Shown one piece after another: positions 1-7,750 of a DNA stretch of 46,009 bases. A program made the translations under genes and the position numbers. The stretch comes from JAKJEP01 sp964580995 (GTDB taxonomy: Bacteria > Planctomycetota > Phycisphaerae > Sedimentisphaerales > SM23-30), in contig CAZOMV010000042.1 of assembly GCA_964580995.1 (NCBI GenBank), positions 1 to 46,009 on the forward strand. The letters are read 5' to 3'. Position 1 is the first letter of the stretch; the number at the start of each line of letters is the position of its first letter. Below the pieces are notes generated by a model. The model had not been told where the DNA came from, did not search any database, and was given only the letters and a program-made list of their open reading frames with translations.

Positions 1-78
1 TATCGGCAAAACAATCAAATTAACTTCATAATATTAGATTTGACATAGTACTAGGCAAATAGTGGACTCAAATAAACC

Positions 79-106
79 TTGATTTATAACGTTAGTTTTA
101 TATTAT
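79..106 (+). promoter_or_regulatory. Predicted sigma70 promoter of the pst operon
   Basis: TTGATT at 79-84 and TATTAT at 101-106 are separated by 16 bp in the AT-rich leader ahead of pstS, so transcription would start near 113. Positions 163-190 hold TTAA/TAAC-rich direct and inverted repeats that could be a PhoP/PhoB-type operator, but I cannot match them to a defined Pho box. No gene is visible in 1-225. Confidence 0.45.
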
Positions 107-225
107 GTTTTTGTTAGAGTTTTTTTCTGTCTTCTTAATCAGAAGAATTCGGTTTAAGTCGTTGTTAATAATTAACTTGTAACAAATTGGCTTCTATTGA
201 ATGAATCATTTATGGGAGAAAGATC

Positions 226-1140
226 ATGAACCAAATCGTGAAAAAAATTGCCAAAATCCTGGTTGTTATCAGCTTGGCCCTTGGATTATCCGGCTGTGGC
301 GGCGAGGATGGTAGCAGTAAAGACTCTCCGGCAAAGAAAGCCGTGATTACCGATTCCGGGTCCGACACGATGGTGAATCTGGCCCAGATGTGGGCGGAGG
401 AGTATCAGAAGGTCAAGCCGGAGGTGTCGGTGGAGGTATCGGGCGGCGGATCGGGGGTGGGGATTCGGGACCTGCTGCAGGGGATCGTGGATATGGCCAA
501 CTGCAGCCGGGATATAACGGAATCGGAAAAGGCGCAGGCCAAGCAGAATACCGGTAAGGAACCGGTGGAATGGCTGGTGGGGTACGATGCGGTCGCCATT
601 TATGTGAATAAGGACAACCCGGTGGAGACGCTGACGCTGGCGCAGTTGGCGGGGATCTATGCGGAAGACGGGACCATCGAGAAGTGGTCGCAACTGGGGA
701 TTGACCTGAAGGCGCAGGGAGGCAGCGATGAGATTGTGCGGGTGAGCCGCCAGAACAGCTCCGGGACGTATGTATATTTTCGGGAGAAGGTGCTCGATAA
801 CAAAGATTATAAACTTGGTTCGAATGATATGTCCGGGTCCAAGGATGTCGTGGAACTGGTCAGCAAGACGAAGGGGGCGATCGGTTATAGCGGGATGGGG
901 TATGCGACAGAGGCGGTCAAGTTTGTCAAGCTGACGACCGCGGACGGGAAGGAAGCCTTTTCGCCGTCGCTGGAGACCGTGGCGTCCGGGCAATACCCGC
1001 TGGCCCGGCCGCTGCTGATTTACACGCTGGGGCAGCCGGAAGGGGCGGTCAAGGAATATATCGAATGGATTTTGTCGCCGGCGGGTCAGGAAATTGTCAA
1101 AAAGTCCGGGTATATCCCGGTGGCGTCCGGGCATAAATAA
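226..1140 (+). CDS. pstS: Phosphate ABC transporter substrate-binding lipoprotein PstS
   Basis: This is the periplasmic phosphate-binding component of the high-affinity Pst importer (304 aa). The N-terminus has a lysine-rich start, a hydrophobic stretch (residues 8-20) and the lipobox Leu-Ser-Gly-Cys at 21-24, so it should be a lipid-anchored lipoprotein. Phosphate-contact motifs typical of PstS are visible: Ser-Asp-Thr near 46-48, a glycine-rich SGGGSGVG stretch near 72-79, and RQNSSGTY near 173-180. The ATG is preceded by GGGAGA about 8 nt upstream. It is the first gene of pstS-pstC-pstA-pstB1-pstB2-phoU-kinase on one strand with short gaps. The family call is firm. Confidence 0.96.
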   Translation: MNQIVKKIAKILVVISLALGLSGCGGEDGSSKDSPAKKAVITDSGSDTMVNLAQMWAEEYQKVKPEVSVEVSGGGSGVGIRDLLQGIVDMANCSRDITESEKAQAKQNTGKEPVEWLVGYDAVAIYVNKDNPVETLTLAQLAGIYAEDGTIEKWSQLGIDLKAQGGSDEIVRVSRQNSSGTYVYFREKVLDNKDYKLGSNDMSGSKDVVELVSKTKGAIGYSGMGYATEAVKFVKLTTADGKEAFSPSLETVASGQYPLARPLLIYTLGQPEGAVKEYIEWILSPAGQEIVKKSGYIPVASGHK

Positions 1141-1165
1141 GCGGTCTTCGGTTAAAAAGGGAATC

Positions 1166-2176
1166 ATGGAGTCAAGCCGGGAACAAAAACCAGAACCAGC
1201 CAAGGCCAGGTCCATCGCCAGCCTGAGGCACAGGTTTTGGCGTTTTCTTAACGGCATGAGCGAACGGACGATTGTGGCCCTGATTCACCTTTGCGGGGTG
1301 AGTGCGATTCTGTTCGTTTTCGGCATATTCTTCTTTGTGTTTCGCGAAGGGGCGCCGTTCCTGCAGGATCATCTGGACCTTACCAGTTTTTTCACCAGTA
1401 CCGAATGGTATCCGACGTCTGCCAGCAACAAACGGTATGGCATATTGGCGCTGGTGGCGGGGACGGGCAGTGTCACCATCGTTTCGATGCTGGTGGCGGT
1501 ACCGTTCAGTCTGGCGGCGGCGGTTTTTATTTCCAAATTCTGCGGCAAGAAGCTGCAGGAAGGCTTGAAAATCATGATCGAGCTGCTGGCAGCCATTCCG
1601 TCGGTGGTGTGGGGATTTATCGGGCTGATGGTTCTCAATCCGCTGATTGTCAGGCTGACGGGGGCCCCGATCGGGCTGAATATTCTCAATGCCGGGCTGG
1701 TGGTGGGTTTGATGAGTGTGCCGATTATCGTCTCCATCGCGGAAGATGCCATCCGGGCGGTTCCGGATACGTATGTCGAAGCGGCGCAGGCGCTGGGGGC
1801 TACGCAGTGGCAGACGATACGGAAGGTGATATTTCCGGCGGCCAAGAATGGGCTGCTGGCGGCGGTGCTGCTGGGCGTGGGCCGGGCGGTGGGAGAAACG
1901 ATGGCGGTGCTGATGTGTACCGGCCATGCGATCAATGTGCCGTTCGACGGAACGGCGCCGTTTTTTCATATTCTGGAGTCAGTGCGGACGCTCACGGCCA
2001 CCATTGCGGCGGAGCTGGGTGAGGCGCCGCGGCTGGCGGTGGGACCGGATGGTACCTTCCCGGCGGATGCACGCCATTATCAGTCTCTCTTTGTGATCGG
2101 GATTGTTCTTTTTGTGATTACTTTTATTATTAACCTGATTGCCGATCTGGTGGTAAAAGGGATTCGAAAGAAGTGA
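1166..2176 (+). CDS. pstC: Phosphate ABC transporter permease PstC
   Basis: This is an inner-membrane permease subunit of the Pst phosphate importer (336 aa). It has six predicted membrane helices and the binding-protein-dependent permease loop around EAAQALGATQWQTIRKVIFP, which contacts the ATPases. The start is set at ATG 1166, preceded by AAGGGA. An upstream in-frame start at 1094 would overlap pstS by 47 nt and add a non-conserved stretch. The large periplasmic loop before the permease domain is typical of PstC rather than PstA. Its stop codon overlaps the start of pstA, which implies translational coupling. Confidence 0.94.
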   Translation: MESSREQKPEPAKARSIASLRHRFWRFLNGMSERTIVALIHLCGVSAILFVFGIFFFVFREGAPFLQDHLDLTSFFTSTEWYPTSASNKRYGILALVAGTGSVTIVSMLVAVPFSLAAAVFISKFCGKKLQEGLKIMIELLAAIPSVVWGFIGLMVLNPLIVRLTGAPIGLNILNAGLVVGLMSVPIIVSIAEDAIRAVPDTYVEAAQALGATQWQTIRKVIFPAAKNGLLAAVLLGVGRAVGETMAVLMCTGHAINVPFDGTAPFFHILESVRTLTATIAAELGEAPRLAVGPDGTFPADARHYQSLFVIGIVLFVITFIINLIADLVVKGIRKK

Positions 2177-3093
2177 TGAATACCAGCGAACTGCAAGTAA
2201 CAGCCAATCCATTCGCACCCGGCGAGTTAACCCGCCGGAAATTGCGGAACCAGAAGATGGCAGGCATTGTGTTTGGCCTGATGACTCTGCTGATATTGAT
2301 TCCCCTGGTGCTGCTGATGGGCGATATTTTTCATAAGGCCTGGCCGGCGCTGTCGTGGGATTTTCTGACGGATGTGCCCAGCAACGGGATGCGGAGCGGC
2401 GGGATCTGGCCGGCCCTGATCGGGACTCTTTATCTGGTTATCTTCTCGCTGCTGGTTTCGGCGCCAGTGGGAGTGATGGCGGGAATTTACCTTAATGAAT
2501 ACGCCAAAGATAACTGGGTTACGCGGATCATCAGTATGGCGGTGGTCAATCTGGCGGGCGTTCCCAGCATAGTCCATGCCCTGTTCGGGGTGGGGGCGTT
2601 TGTGATATTTGCCGGATTGGGGAAATCCATACTGGCGGCTTCCCTGACCATTGCTATTATGACGCTACCGGTTATTATTGTCGCCACCAAGGAGGCGCTG
2701 GCGGCGGTGCCGGTCTCGTTTCGGGTGGCCTGCTGGAACCTGGGGGCGTCCCGGTGGCAGACCATCCGGACCATCGTTTTGCCGAACTCGTTCGGAGGGA
2801 TTTTAACCGGCATTATCCTGGAAGTCTGCCGCGCGGCGGGCGAAACCGCGCCGATCATGTTCACGGGGGCGGTATTTTTCAAATATGTCCAGCGAGGAGA
2901 CCTTTTCCCCTATAAGCCGACGGAACAATGCATGGCCCTGTCGTATCATCTGCATACCATCTCCACGCAGGTTCCGGATGTGCCGGATCCGATGCTGTAC
3001 GGGACGGCGGCGGTCCTGCTGGGATTCATACTGGTCTTTAACAGTGCGGCAATTATCGTGCGTATGCGTATTCGAAATCGGAAAAAATGGTAG
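2176..3093 (+). CDS. pstA: Phosphate ABC transporter permease PstA
   Basis: This is the second permease subunit of the Pst importer (305 aa), pairing with PstC to form the phosphate channel. Six hydrophobic segments are visible, and the EAA-type ATPase-docking loop reads VACWNLGASRWQTIRTIVLP. The following sequence, GEVCRAAGETAPIMFTGAV-like, is typical of PstA. The ATG at 2176 overlaps the pstC stop (TGATG), so coupling replaces a separate ribosome-binding site; a GTG at 2173 is also possible. It lies directly upstream of two ATPase genes. Confidence 0.94.
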   Translation: MNTSELQVTANPFAPGELTRRKLRNQKMAGIVFGLMTLLILIPLVLLMGDIFHKAWPALSWDFLTDVPSNGMRSGGIWPALIGTLYLVIFSLLVSAPVGVMAGIYLNEYAKDNWVTRIISMAVVNLAGVPSIVHALFGVGAFVIFAGLGKSILAASLTIAIMTLPVIIVATKEALAAVPVSFRVACWNLGASRWQTIRTIVLPNSFGGILTGIILEVCRAAGETAPIMFTGAVFFKYVQRGDLFPYKPTEQCMALSYHLHTISTQVPDVPDPMLYGTAAVLLGFILVFNSAAIIVRMRIRNRKKW

Positions 3094-3100
3094 TCAAACC

Positions 3101-3859
3101 ATGACGGATTATAAAATCGATATTCAGAATCTAACCGTTACCTACGGAAAACACATCGCGTTAGAGAATGTTTCGATGAAGATCCCCGACAAAGGGATTT
3201 TCGCGGTGATCGGTCCATCCAATTCCGGCAAGAGCACCTTGTTGAAATGCATAAACCGGACGCTCGAGTTTATTCCCCATACCTCCATTAAAGGCAAAAT
3301 ACTGATTGACAATATCGATGTCACGCGCACGCGGCAGGTGTATGATTTACGGCGGAGGATCGGGATGGTATTTCCGTTGCCGGTGGGGCTGCCGCTGACG
3401 ATTTATAACAATGTGGCGTATGCGCCGCGCATGGCCGGATTACGGAACAAGAAAGCCCTGGACGAGATTGTGGAGCGATGCCTGCGTCAGGCGGCATTGT
3501 GGGAGGAAGTGAAGGACCGGCTGGATATGCTGGGGACGATGCTCTCCGGCGGGCAGCAGCAGCGGCTGACGATTGCGCGGGCGCTTTCGCACGATCCGGA
3601 GATTCTATGCCTGGATGAATTTTCGATTGCCGTGGATCCGGTGACCACCATGCGGATCGAGGATGTGCTGGTGCAGTTGAAGACAAAAATGACAATCATC
3701 CTGGTTACCAATCTGGTGCAGCAGGCCCGCCGGCTGGGGGATATAACCTGTTTTTTAAATATGGGCCGGGTGGTCCAGATCGATCCGACGGAAACGATTT
3801 TCTCGGAACATCCCGGCAATCAATTGACCTATGACTATGTCCAGGGTGTTTTTGGATAA
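3101..3859 (+). CDS. pstB: Phosphate ABC transporter ATPase, degenerate Q- and H-loops (PstB1)
   Basis: This is an ABC ATPase of the PstB family (252 aa). Walker A is intact at 38-46 (GPSNSGKST), the signature LSGGQ at 148-152 is intact, and the Walker B Asp-Glu at 172-173 is kept. However, the Q-loop glutamine is Pro92 (VFP instead of VFQ), the switch histidine is Asn204 (VTN instead of VTH), the residue after Asp-Glu is Phe instead of Pro, and the D-loop reads IAVD instead of SALD. Its partner PstB2, 7 bp downstream, has the opposite pattern. The start at 3101 removes 72 residues of out-of-frame pstA overlap. It probably acts as the non-hydrolytic half of a heterodimer; that is inference. 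Confidence 0.9.
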   Translation: MTDYKIDIQNLTVTYGKHIALENVSMKIPDKGIFAVIGPSNSGKSTLLKCINRTLEFIPHTSIKGKILIDNIDVTRTRQVYDLRRRIGMVFPLPVGLPLTIYNNVAYAPRMAGLRNKKALDEIVERCLRQAALWEEVKDRLDMLGTMLSGGQQQRLTIARALSHDPEILCLDEFSIAVDPVTTMRIEDVLVQLKTKMTIILVTNLVQQARRLGDITCFLNMGRVVQIDPTETIFSEHPGNQLTYDYVQGVFG

Positions 3860-3866
3860 TACCATC

Positions 3867-4652
3867 ATGAACCCAGTACCGGAACAAACGGACCGAATCA
3901 TCGAAACCATAGACCTGAGTCTCTGGTATGGCAATTTTCAGGCGCTGTGGAACGTTACCGCGAAGATCAAGCCGGGCCTGATCACCGCCCTGATCGGTCC
4001 ATCCGGCTGCGGCAAGACGACGCTGCTGCGCTGCTTCAACCGCATGAACGAACGTTTCCGGAACGTGCGGATCGAAGGCAGGGTGGAGATCCTGGGAAGC
4101 AATATCTATGATGCCGAGGTATCCGTGGTGGAACTGAGGAAAAAAGTCGGCATGGTCTTTCAGCGCCCGAATCCGCTGCCGCTTTCCATCTATGAGAATG
4201 TGGCTTTTGGCCTGCGCATCCATTCCCCCAGCCGAAGCCTCTATAGAGACGAAACGGATGCCGCGGTGGAACAAGCCCTGGAGGAGGTTTTTCTGCTGAA
4301 TTCCGTGAAGGGCCAACTGAACAAGAAAGGCACCGATCTGCAACTGGAACAGCAGCAGAAATTATGTATCGCCCGGCTGCTGCCCATGAAGCCGGAGATT
4401 TTGCTCATGGATGAACCCTGTTCGGCCCTGGACGCCGCCGGCACCAAGGCCGTGGAAGAACTCCTGGCCGCCTTGCGCGGACGATATACGATTGTGATTG
4501 TGACCCATAATATGGCGCAGGCCCGGCGGATCAGTGATGAATGTATTTTCATGCTCAATGGAAAACTGATCGAGCATAACCAGACCTCGGATCTGTTCGT
4601 GAATCCCAGGGACAAAAAAACGGAAGAATATATTGAAGGCCGGTACGGCTAA
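3867..4652 (+). CDS. pstB: Phosphate ABC transporter ATPase, degenerate signature motif (PstB2)
   Basis: This is a second PstB-type ATPase (261 aa). Walker A is intact at 44-52 (GPSGCGKTT), as are the Q-loop Gln99 in a classical VFQRPNP context, Walker B Asp182-Glu183, the SALD D-loop and the switch His214 (VTHN). The signature motif is broken: residues 158-162 read LQLEQ where the family has LSGGQ. The flanking QQQ and CIAR are conserved, so the alignment is unambiguous. Combined with PstB1, only one composite ATP site (Walker/Q/H of PstB2 with LSGGQ of PstB1) would be complete. The ATG at 3867 is chosen because an earlier in-frame start at 3831 overlaps pstB1. Confidence 0.92.
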   Translation: MNPVPEQTDRIIETIDLSLWYGNFQALWNVTAKIKPGLITALIGPSGCGKTTLLRCFNRMNERFRNVRIEGRVEILGSNIYDAEVSVVELRKKVGMVFQRPNPLPLSIYENVAFGLRIHSPSRSLYRDETDAAVEQALEEVFLLNSVKGQLNKKGTDLQLEQQQKLCIARLLPMKPEILLMDEPCSALDAAGTKAVEELLAALRGRYTIVIVTHNMAQARRISDECIFMLNGKLIEHNQTSDLFVNPRDKKTEEYIEGRYG

Positions 4653-4673
4653 TATAGAAAATGGAGATTAGAA

Positions 4674-5363
4674 ATGCCTCTACAATTTGATGCGGATTTG
4701 AAAAAACTGAAAGAAAAGCTGCTGCATATGGGCGCCCTGGCGGAAAGCATGATTCATGATATAAGTTCGGTGCTGCTGGATCAGAATCTCGAAAAGCTGG
4801 CCCCGGTCTATGAGAACGAAAAGGAACTGGACTGCCTGCAGCGGCAGATCGATGAAGAAACGATACGAATGATCGGGGTATATACCCCCGTGGCCGGCGA
4901 TCTGCGCCTGCTGCTGATGGTGTCACGGATTAATGCGGAGATTGAGCGTATCGGCGATAAGATCGTGGATATCGGCCATAATATCGAAAACTTTCTCCAA
5001 ACCAATTGGAGTAAAAATTATGTTAATTTTACCCATGTTGCCGCCGATACGGAGGAGATGCTGCGGCAGGTTCTGAATGCCTTTGTCAACCGGTCCAGTG
5101 AAGAAGCCCTGGCTGTCATCCAGGGGGACGACAAAATCGATCAGCAGACGGATCAGACTTTCCGGGCGTTGTTCACCCGCATTATGGATGAGCCTCATAC
5201 CATTAGTTATATATTTGGACTGATGCTGATTGCCCAGGCCTTCGAACGGATTGCAGATCATGCGGTGAATATCGCGGAAGACGTGATCTATATAGTCAAA
5301 GGGGAAGATGTCCGGCACCTGCAAAAAGGCATAAAAGGCAACCCGAACCAGCGTTCCCAGTGA
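4674..5363 (+). CDS. phoU: Phosphate transport system regulator PhoU
   Basis: PhoU (229 aa) links the Pst transporter to the PhoR-type sensor kinase and represses phosphate-starvation signalling when phosphate is plentiful. The protein is all-helical with two related three-helix halves. The metal-binding E/D motifs are visible as EIERIGDKIVDIG in the first half and AFERIADHAVNIAED in the second. The start follows GGAG about 10 nt upstream. Its stop (TGA 5361-5363) overlaps a possible GTG of the kinase gene, and position and length fit phoU in pst operons. Confidence 0.95.
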   Translation: MPLQFDADLKKLKEKLLHMGALAESMIHDISSVLLDQNLEKLAPVYENEKELDCLQRQIDEETIRMIGVYTPVAGDLRLLLMVSRINAEIERIGDKIVDIGHNIENFLQTNWSKNYVNFTHVAADTEEMLRQVLNAFVNRSSEEALAVIQGDDKIDQQTDQTFRALFTRIMDEPHTISYIFGLMLIAQAFERIADHAVNIAEDVIYIVKGEDVRHLQKGIKGNPNQRSQ

Positions 5364-5398
5364 TTGCGGAACCGGGGTATCGAGACAGAGAAAAAATC

Positions 5399-7168
5399 AT
5401 GAAAAAGAAACGATTAATCTGGTATATCTACCCTTCCTATGTGCTGTTATCCGCTCTGGCTATGATTGCCGTAGCCATCTCTGCTTCCCGAATTGCCCGG
5501 TCCTTCCACTATGAACGGACGGAAGAAGATCTGGCGTCCGCGTGCTTCCTGCTGGCGGAGCAGTTGCAAGACGGTTCGGGAATTTTTCCCGCCCCTGATA
5601 TAGATACATTATGCAAAACTCTGGCACAAAAATCCGGATACCGGATTACCGTGATTCTTCCGACAGGAACGGTGATTGGGGATTCTGAAAATGAGCCGGC
5701 ATCCATGGAAAACCACGGAAACCGGGAGGAAATTCGGGAGGCGATGACCCAGGGCGTCGGGCATAAAATACGGTACAGCAATACGCTCCGAGAAGAGATG
5801 ATGTATGTGGCGGTGCCGTTGACGATGGATGGGGTAATCAAGGGTATTGTTCGCCTCTCTCTTTCTTTGGCCAAAATAGACAAAGCCATAGACCGAATGT
5901 GGCGGCAGATCGCCCTGGCCGGATTGATTATTGTGTTAATCGCCATGGGGGTCGCCGTGCTCATTTCCTACCGAATCAGCCGTCCCCTGGAACGAATCAG
6001 ACAATCGGTTAAATCGCTGGGAGCGGGAGAATTTTACAAAAAACTTCCTTCCTCGGAAATCTATGAAGTGGACGTTCTGGCCAAAACCCTGAATACCATG
6101 TCGGATCATTTGCAGGTACGCATCCATACCATCCAGCAACAGCAGGAGGAGCAGTCGGCTCTTCTTTCCTGTATGGTGGAAAGCATGCTGGCGGTGGATG
6201 AAGAGAAAAACCTGATCCGCATCAATAAGGCGGCCGAAGAACTATTTCGGGTGAAGGCAACTCCCTCCCTGGGGAAAAACATCATGGAAGTAATACGAAA
6301 CGCGGATCTGCTGGAGCTGGTCAGGGAAACACTGGCTAGCTGCCATCCGGCAGAAAAGGAAATCTATCTGCCGGAGACCGGCAAATATCTACAGGGTTAT
6401 GGAGGGGTTTTATATGGGCCTGATAAACAAAGAGCAGGGGCGGTGATCGTTATCAATGATATTACCCGGCTTAGAAAAATGGAGAGGATGCGGCGGGATT
6501 TTGTGACCAACATCTCCCATGAACTGAAAACCCCGATCACATCCATTCTTGGATATACGGAGACTCTCCGTACCGAAGCGGAGGAAGAGAAGTCATCGAA
6601 GAAAAATTTCCTTGACATTATATACAAGCAATCCACTCGGCTGCAAGCCATAGTGGAAGATCTTCTGGCTCTTTCCAGCATAGAGGATGATACGGAAAAA
6701 GGAAGAATAGAACTCCGGGAAAAAAACGTTGATCTTGTGCTTCAGAATGCCATGCAGGCTTGCCAGACAGCCGCCACGAAAAAGAATATCCAGTTGGAGA
6801 TAACTTGTGCACCAAACCTGAAAGCGAATATCAATCTGGCTTTGCTGCAGCGGGCGGTCGGGAACCTGGTTGACAATGCCGTCAAGTACAGCGATCCGGG
6901 GAGCAAAGTGGATATTATTGGGGAGGAATCGGAGAAGGAAATCGCGGTGCATGTTCGGGATCAGGGACCGGGCATTGCCGAAAAGCATTTAACGCGTCTG
7001 TTCGAGCGGTTTTACCGTATTGATGAAGGCAGAAGCCGCCAACTGGGAGGTACCGGTCTGGGATTAGCTCTCGTCAAACATATTGTGATTGCTCATAACG
7101 GTCGGGTCGCGGTGCAAAGTGAATATGGCAAAGGAAGTATATTCTCGATATTTCTCCCAAAAGCATAA
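5399..7168 (+). CDS. phoR: PhoR-like phosphate-sensing histidine kinase
   Basis: This is a membrane sensor histidine kinase (589 aa). Domains in order: TM helix about 8-28, extracytoplasmic sensor about 29-170, TM about 171-191, HAMP about 192-238, PAS-like domain about 255-350, HisKA with phospho-acceptor His374 in an SHELKTP motif, then HATPase_c with an N-box near 489-493 and G-boxes DQGPGI and GGTGLGL near 549. ATG 5399 gives a clean N-terminus; GTG 5360 overlaps the phoU stop but has no ribosome-binding site. The operon position points to a PhoR role. No response regulator gene lies next to it, so its PhoB partner must be encoded elsewhere. Confidence 0.88.
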   Translation: MKKKRLIWYIYPSYVLLSALAMIAVAISASRIARSFHYERTEEDLASACFLLAEQLQDGSGIFPAPDIDTLCKTLAQKSGYRITVILPTGTVIGDSENEPASMENHGNREEIREAMTQGVGHKIRYSNTLREEMMYVAVPLTMDGVIKGIVRLSLSLAKIDKAIDRMWRQIALAGLIIVLIAMGVAVLISYRISRPLERIRQSVKSLGAGEFYKKLPSSEIYEVDVLAKTLNTMSDHLQVRIHTIQQQQEEQSALLSCMVESMLAVDEEKNLIRINKAAEELFRVKATPSLGKNIMEVIRNADLLELVRETLASCHPAEKEIYLPETGKYLQGYGGVLYGPDKQRAGAVIVINDITRLRKMERMRRDFVTNISHELKTPITSILGYTETLRTEAEEEKSSKKNFLDIIYKQSTRLQAIVEDLLALSSIEDDTEKGRIELREKNVDLVLQNAMQACQTAATKKNIQLEITCAPNLKANINLALLQRAVGNLVDNAVKYSDPGSKVDIIGEESEKEIAVHVRDQGPGIAEKHLTRLFERFYRIDEGRSRQLGGTGLGLALVKHIVIAHNGRVAVQSEYGKGSIFSIFLPKA

Positions 7169-7174
7169 GTTGAC

Positions 7175-7252
7175 GGAACCGCCAAAAGTCGATATGGACT
7201 TCCAAAAACAGCTCTGGCTCCCCGATAACCAGGGGAAGGCGAACTTTTGACG
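7175..7252 (+). repeat. 78-bp dispersed repeat, copy 1
   Basis: This stretch just after the kinase stop codon matches 45932-46009 over 78 positions with about 8 differences and no gap. It contains an outer pair CAAAAGT / ACTTTTG, an inner AAGTC...GACTT and a CCCC...GGGG pair, so it can fold. It may be a small mobile or REP-like element, or the eroded edge of an insertion sequence. No intact gene is in it. Confidence 0.75.
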
Positions 7253-7351
7253 CTGGCGTCTAAGTTACGATTCTTTGCCTGTGCAGTCAACCACGACTTC
7301 ACCGGGCAATGCCCACAAGGATAAACCCGTTTTTTTATTTGACGGTATCTA

Positions 7352-7379
7352 TTGCAGGTTGATATACTTACGTTATGAT
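7352..7379 (+). promoter_or_regulatory. Predicted promoter of the 55-aa gene
   Basis: TTGCAG (7352-7357) and TATGAT (7374-7379) are spaced by 16 bp, ending 44 bp before the small gene at 7424. A T-run at 7330-7336 after a short CGGG/CCCG pairing may be a weak terminator for the upstream operon. Confidence 0.4.
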
Positions 7380-7423
7380 TTTGGGAAATATTGCCATTTA
7401 TTCACCTCTGGAGGTACTAGCCA

Positions 7424-7591
7424 ATGAAGACTAAAACCTTTGATTGTGTTGAAATGAAACGCCGGGGCGCAACTTCCGTACAGAAACAGCTTGAGAATAA
7501 GTCCTTCGCTCAAAAATTGGAGTATTGGCAGGAAGGGACTAAAGAACTAAAGAGACTTCAAAAGCGTAAGCAGGGCAAGAATCCTAGCTGA
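7424..7591 (+). CDS. Small hydrophilic protein, antitoxin-like
   Basis: This 55-aa ORF starts MKTKTFDCVEMKRRGA and ends in a lysine/arginine-rich helix (KRLQKRKQGK). It has a perfect GGAGG ribosome-binding site at 7410-7414, 9 nt before the ATG, and its own promoter. The MKTKxFDCVxMK opening resembles short proteins often found as the first gene of toxin-antitoxin pairs, but this recognition is from memory and weak. No toxin gene follows: 7592-7750 is non-coding. It could be an orphan or left-over antitoxin next to a repeat. Confidence 0.65.
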   Translation: MKTKTFDCVEMKRRGATSVQKQLENKSFAQKLEYWQEGTKELKRLQKRKQGKNPS

Positions 7592-7750
7592 TGCACCCCA
7601 CCGATCTAAAAAAAACGTGCGGGCCAATCAGGCCCTTGCGTATTGGTAAATCGGGAATTATACTAGCTGACTCTGCCAGGGATTGAATCTCCAGCCAACA
7701 GCGGCGGTTCGCATGGGGATAAGGTTGTTTTTCGCCGGCAAGGATACAAT

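Noticed and set aside
286..1257. 323-codon minus-strand open frame
   Set aside because: It lies opposite pstS and encodes an arginine-, histidine- and proline-rich composition typical of antisense reading in GC-rich DNA.
7612..7645. GGGCC/GGCCC hairpin near an A-run, as a minus-strand terminator
   Set aside because: The T-tract on the minus strand is separated from a 5-bp stem by several bases, and no minus-strand transcript is evident.
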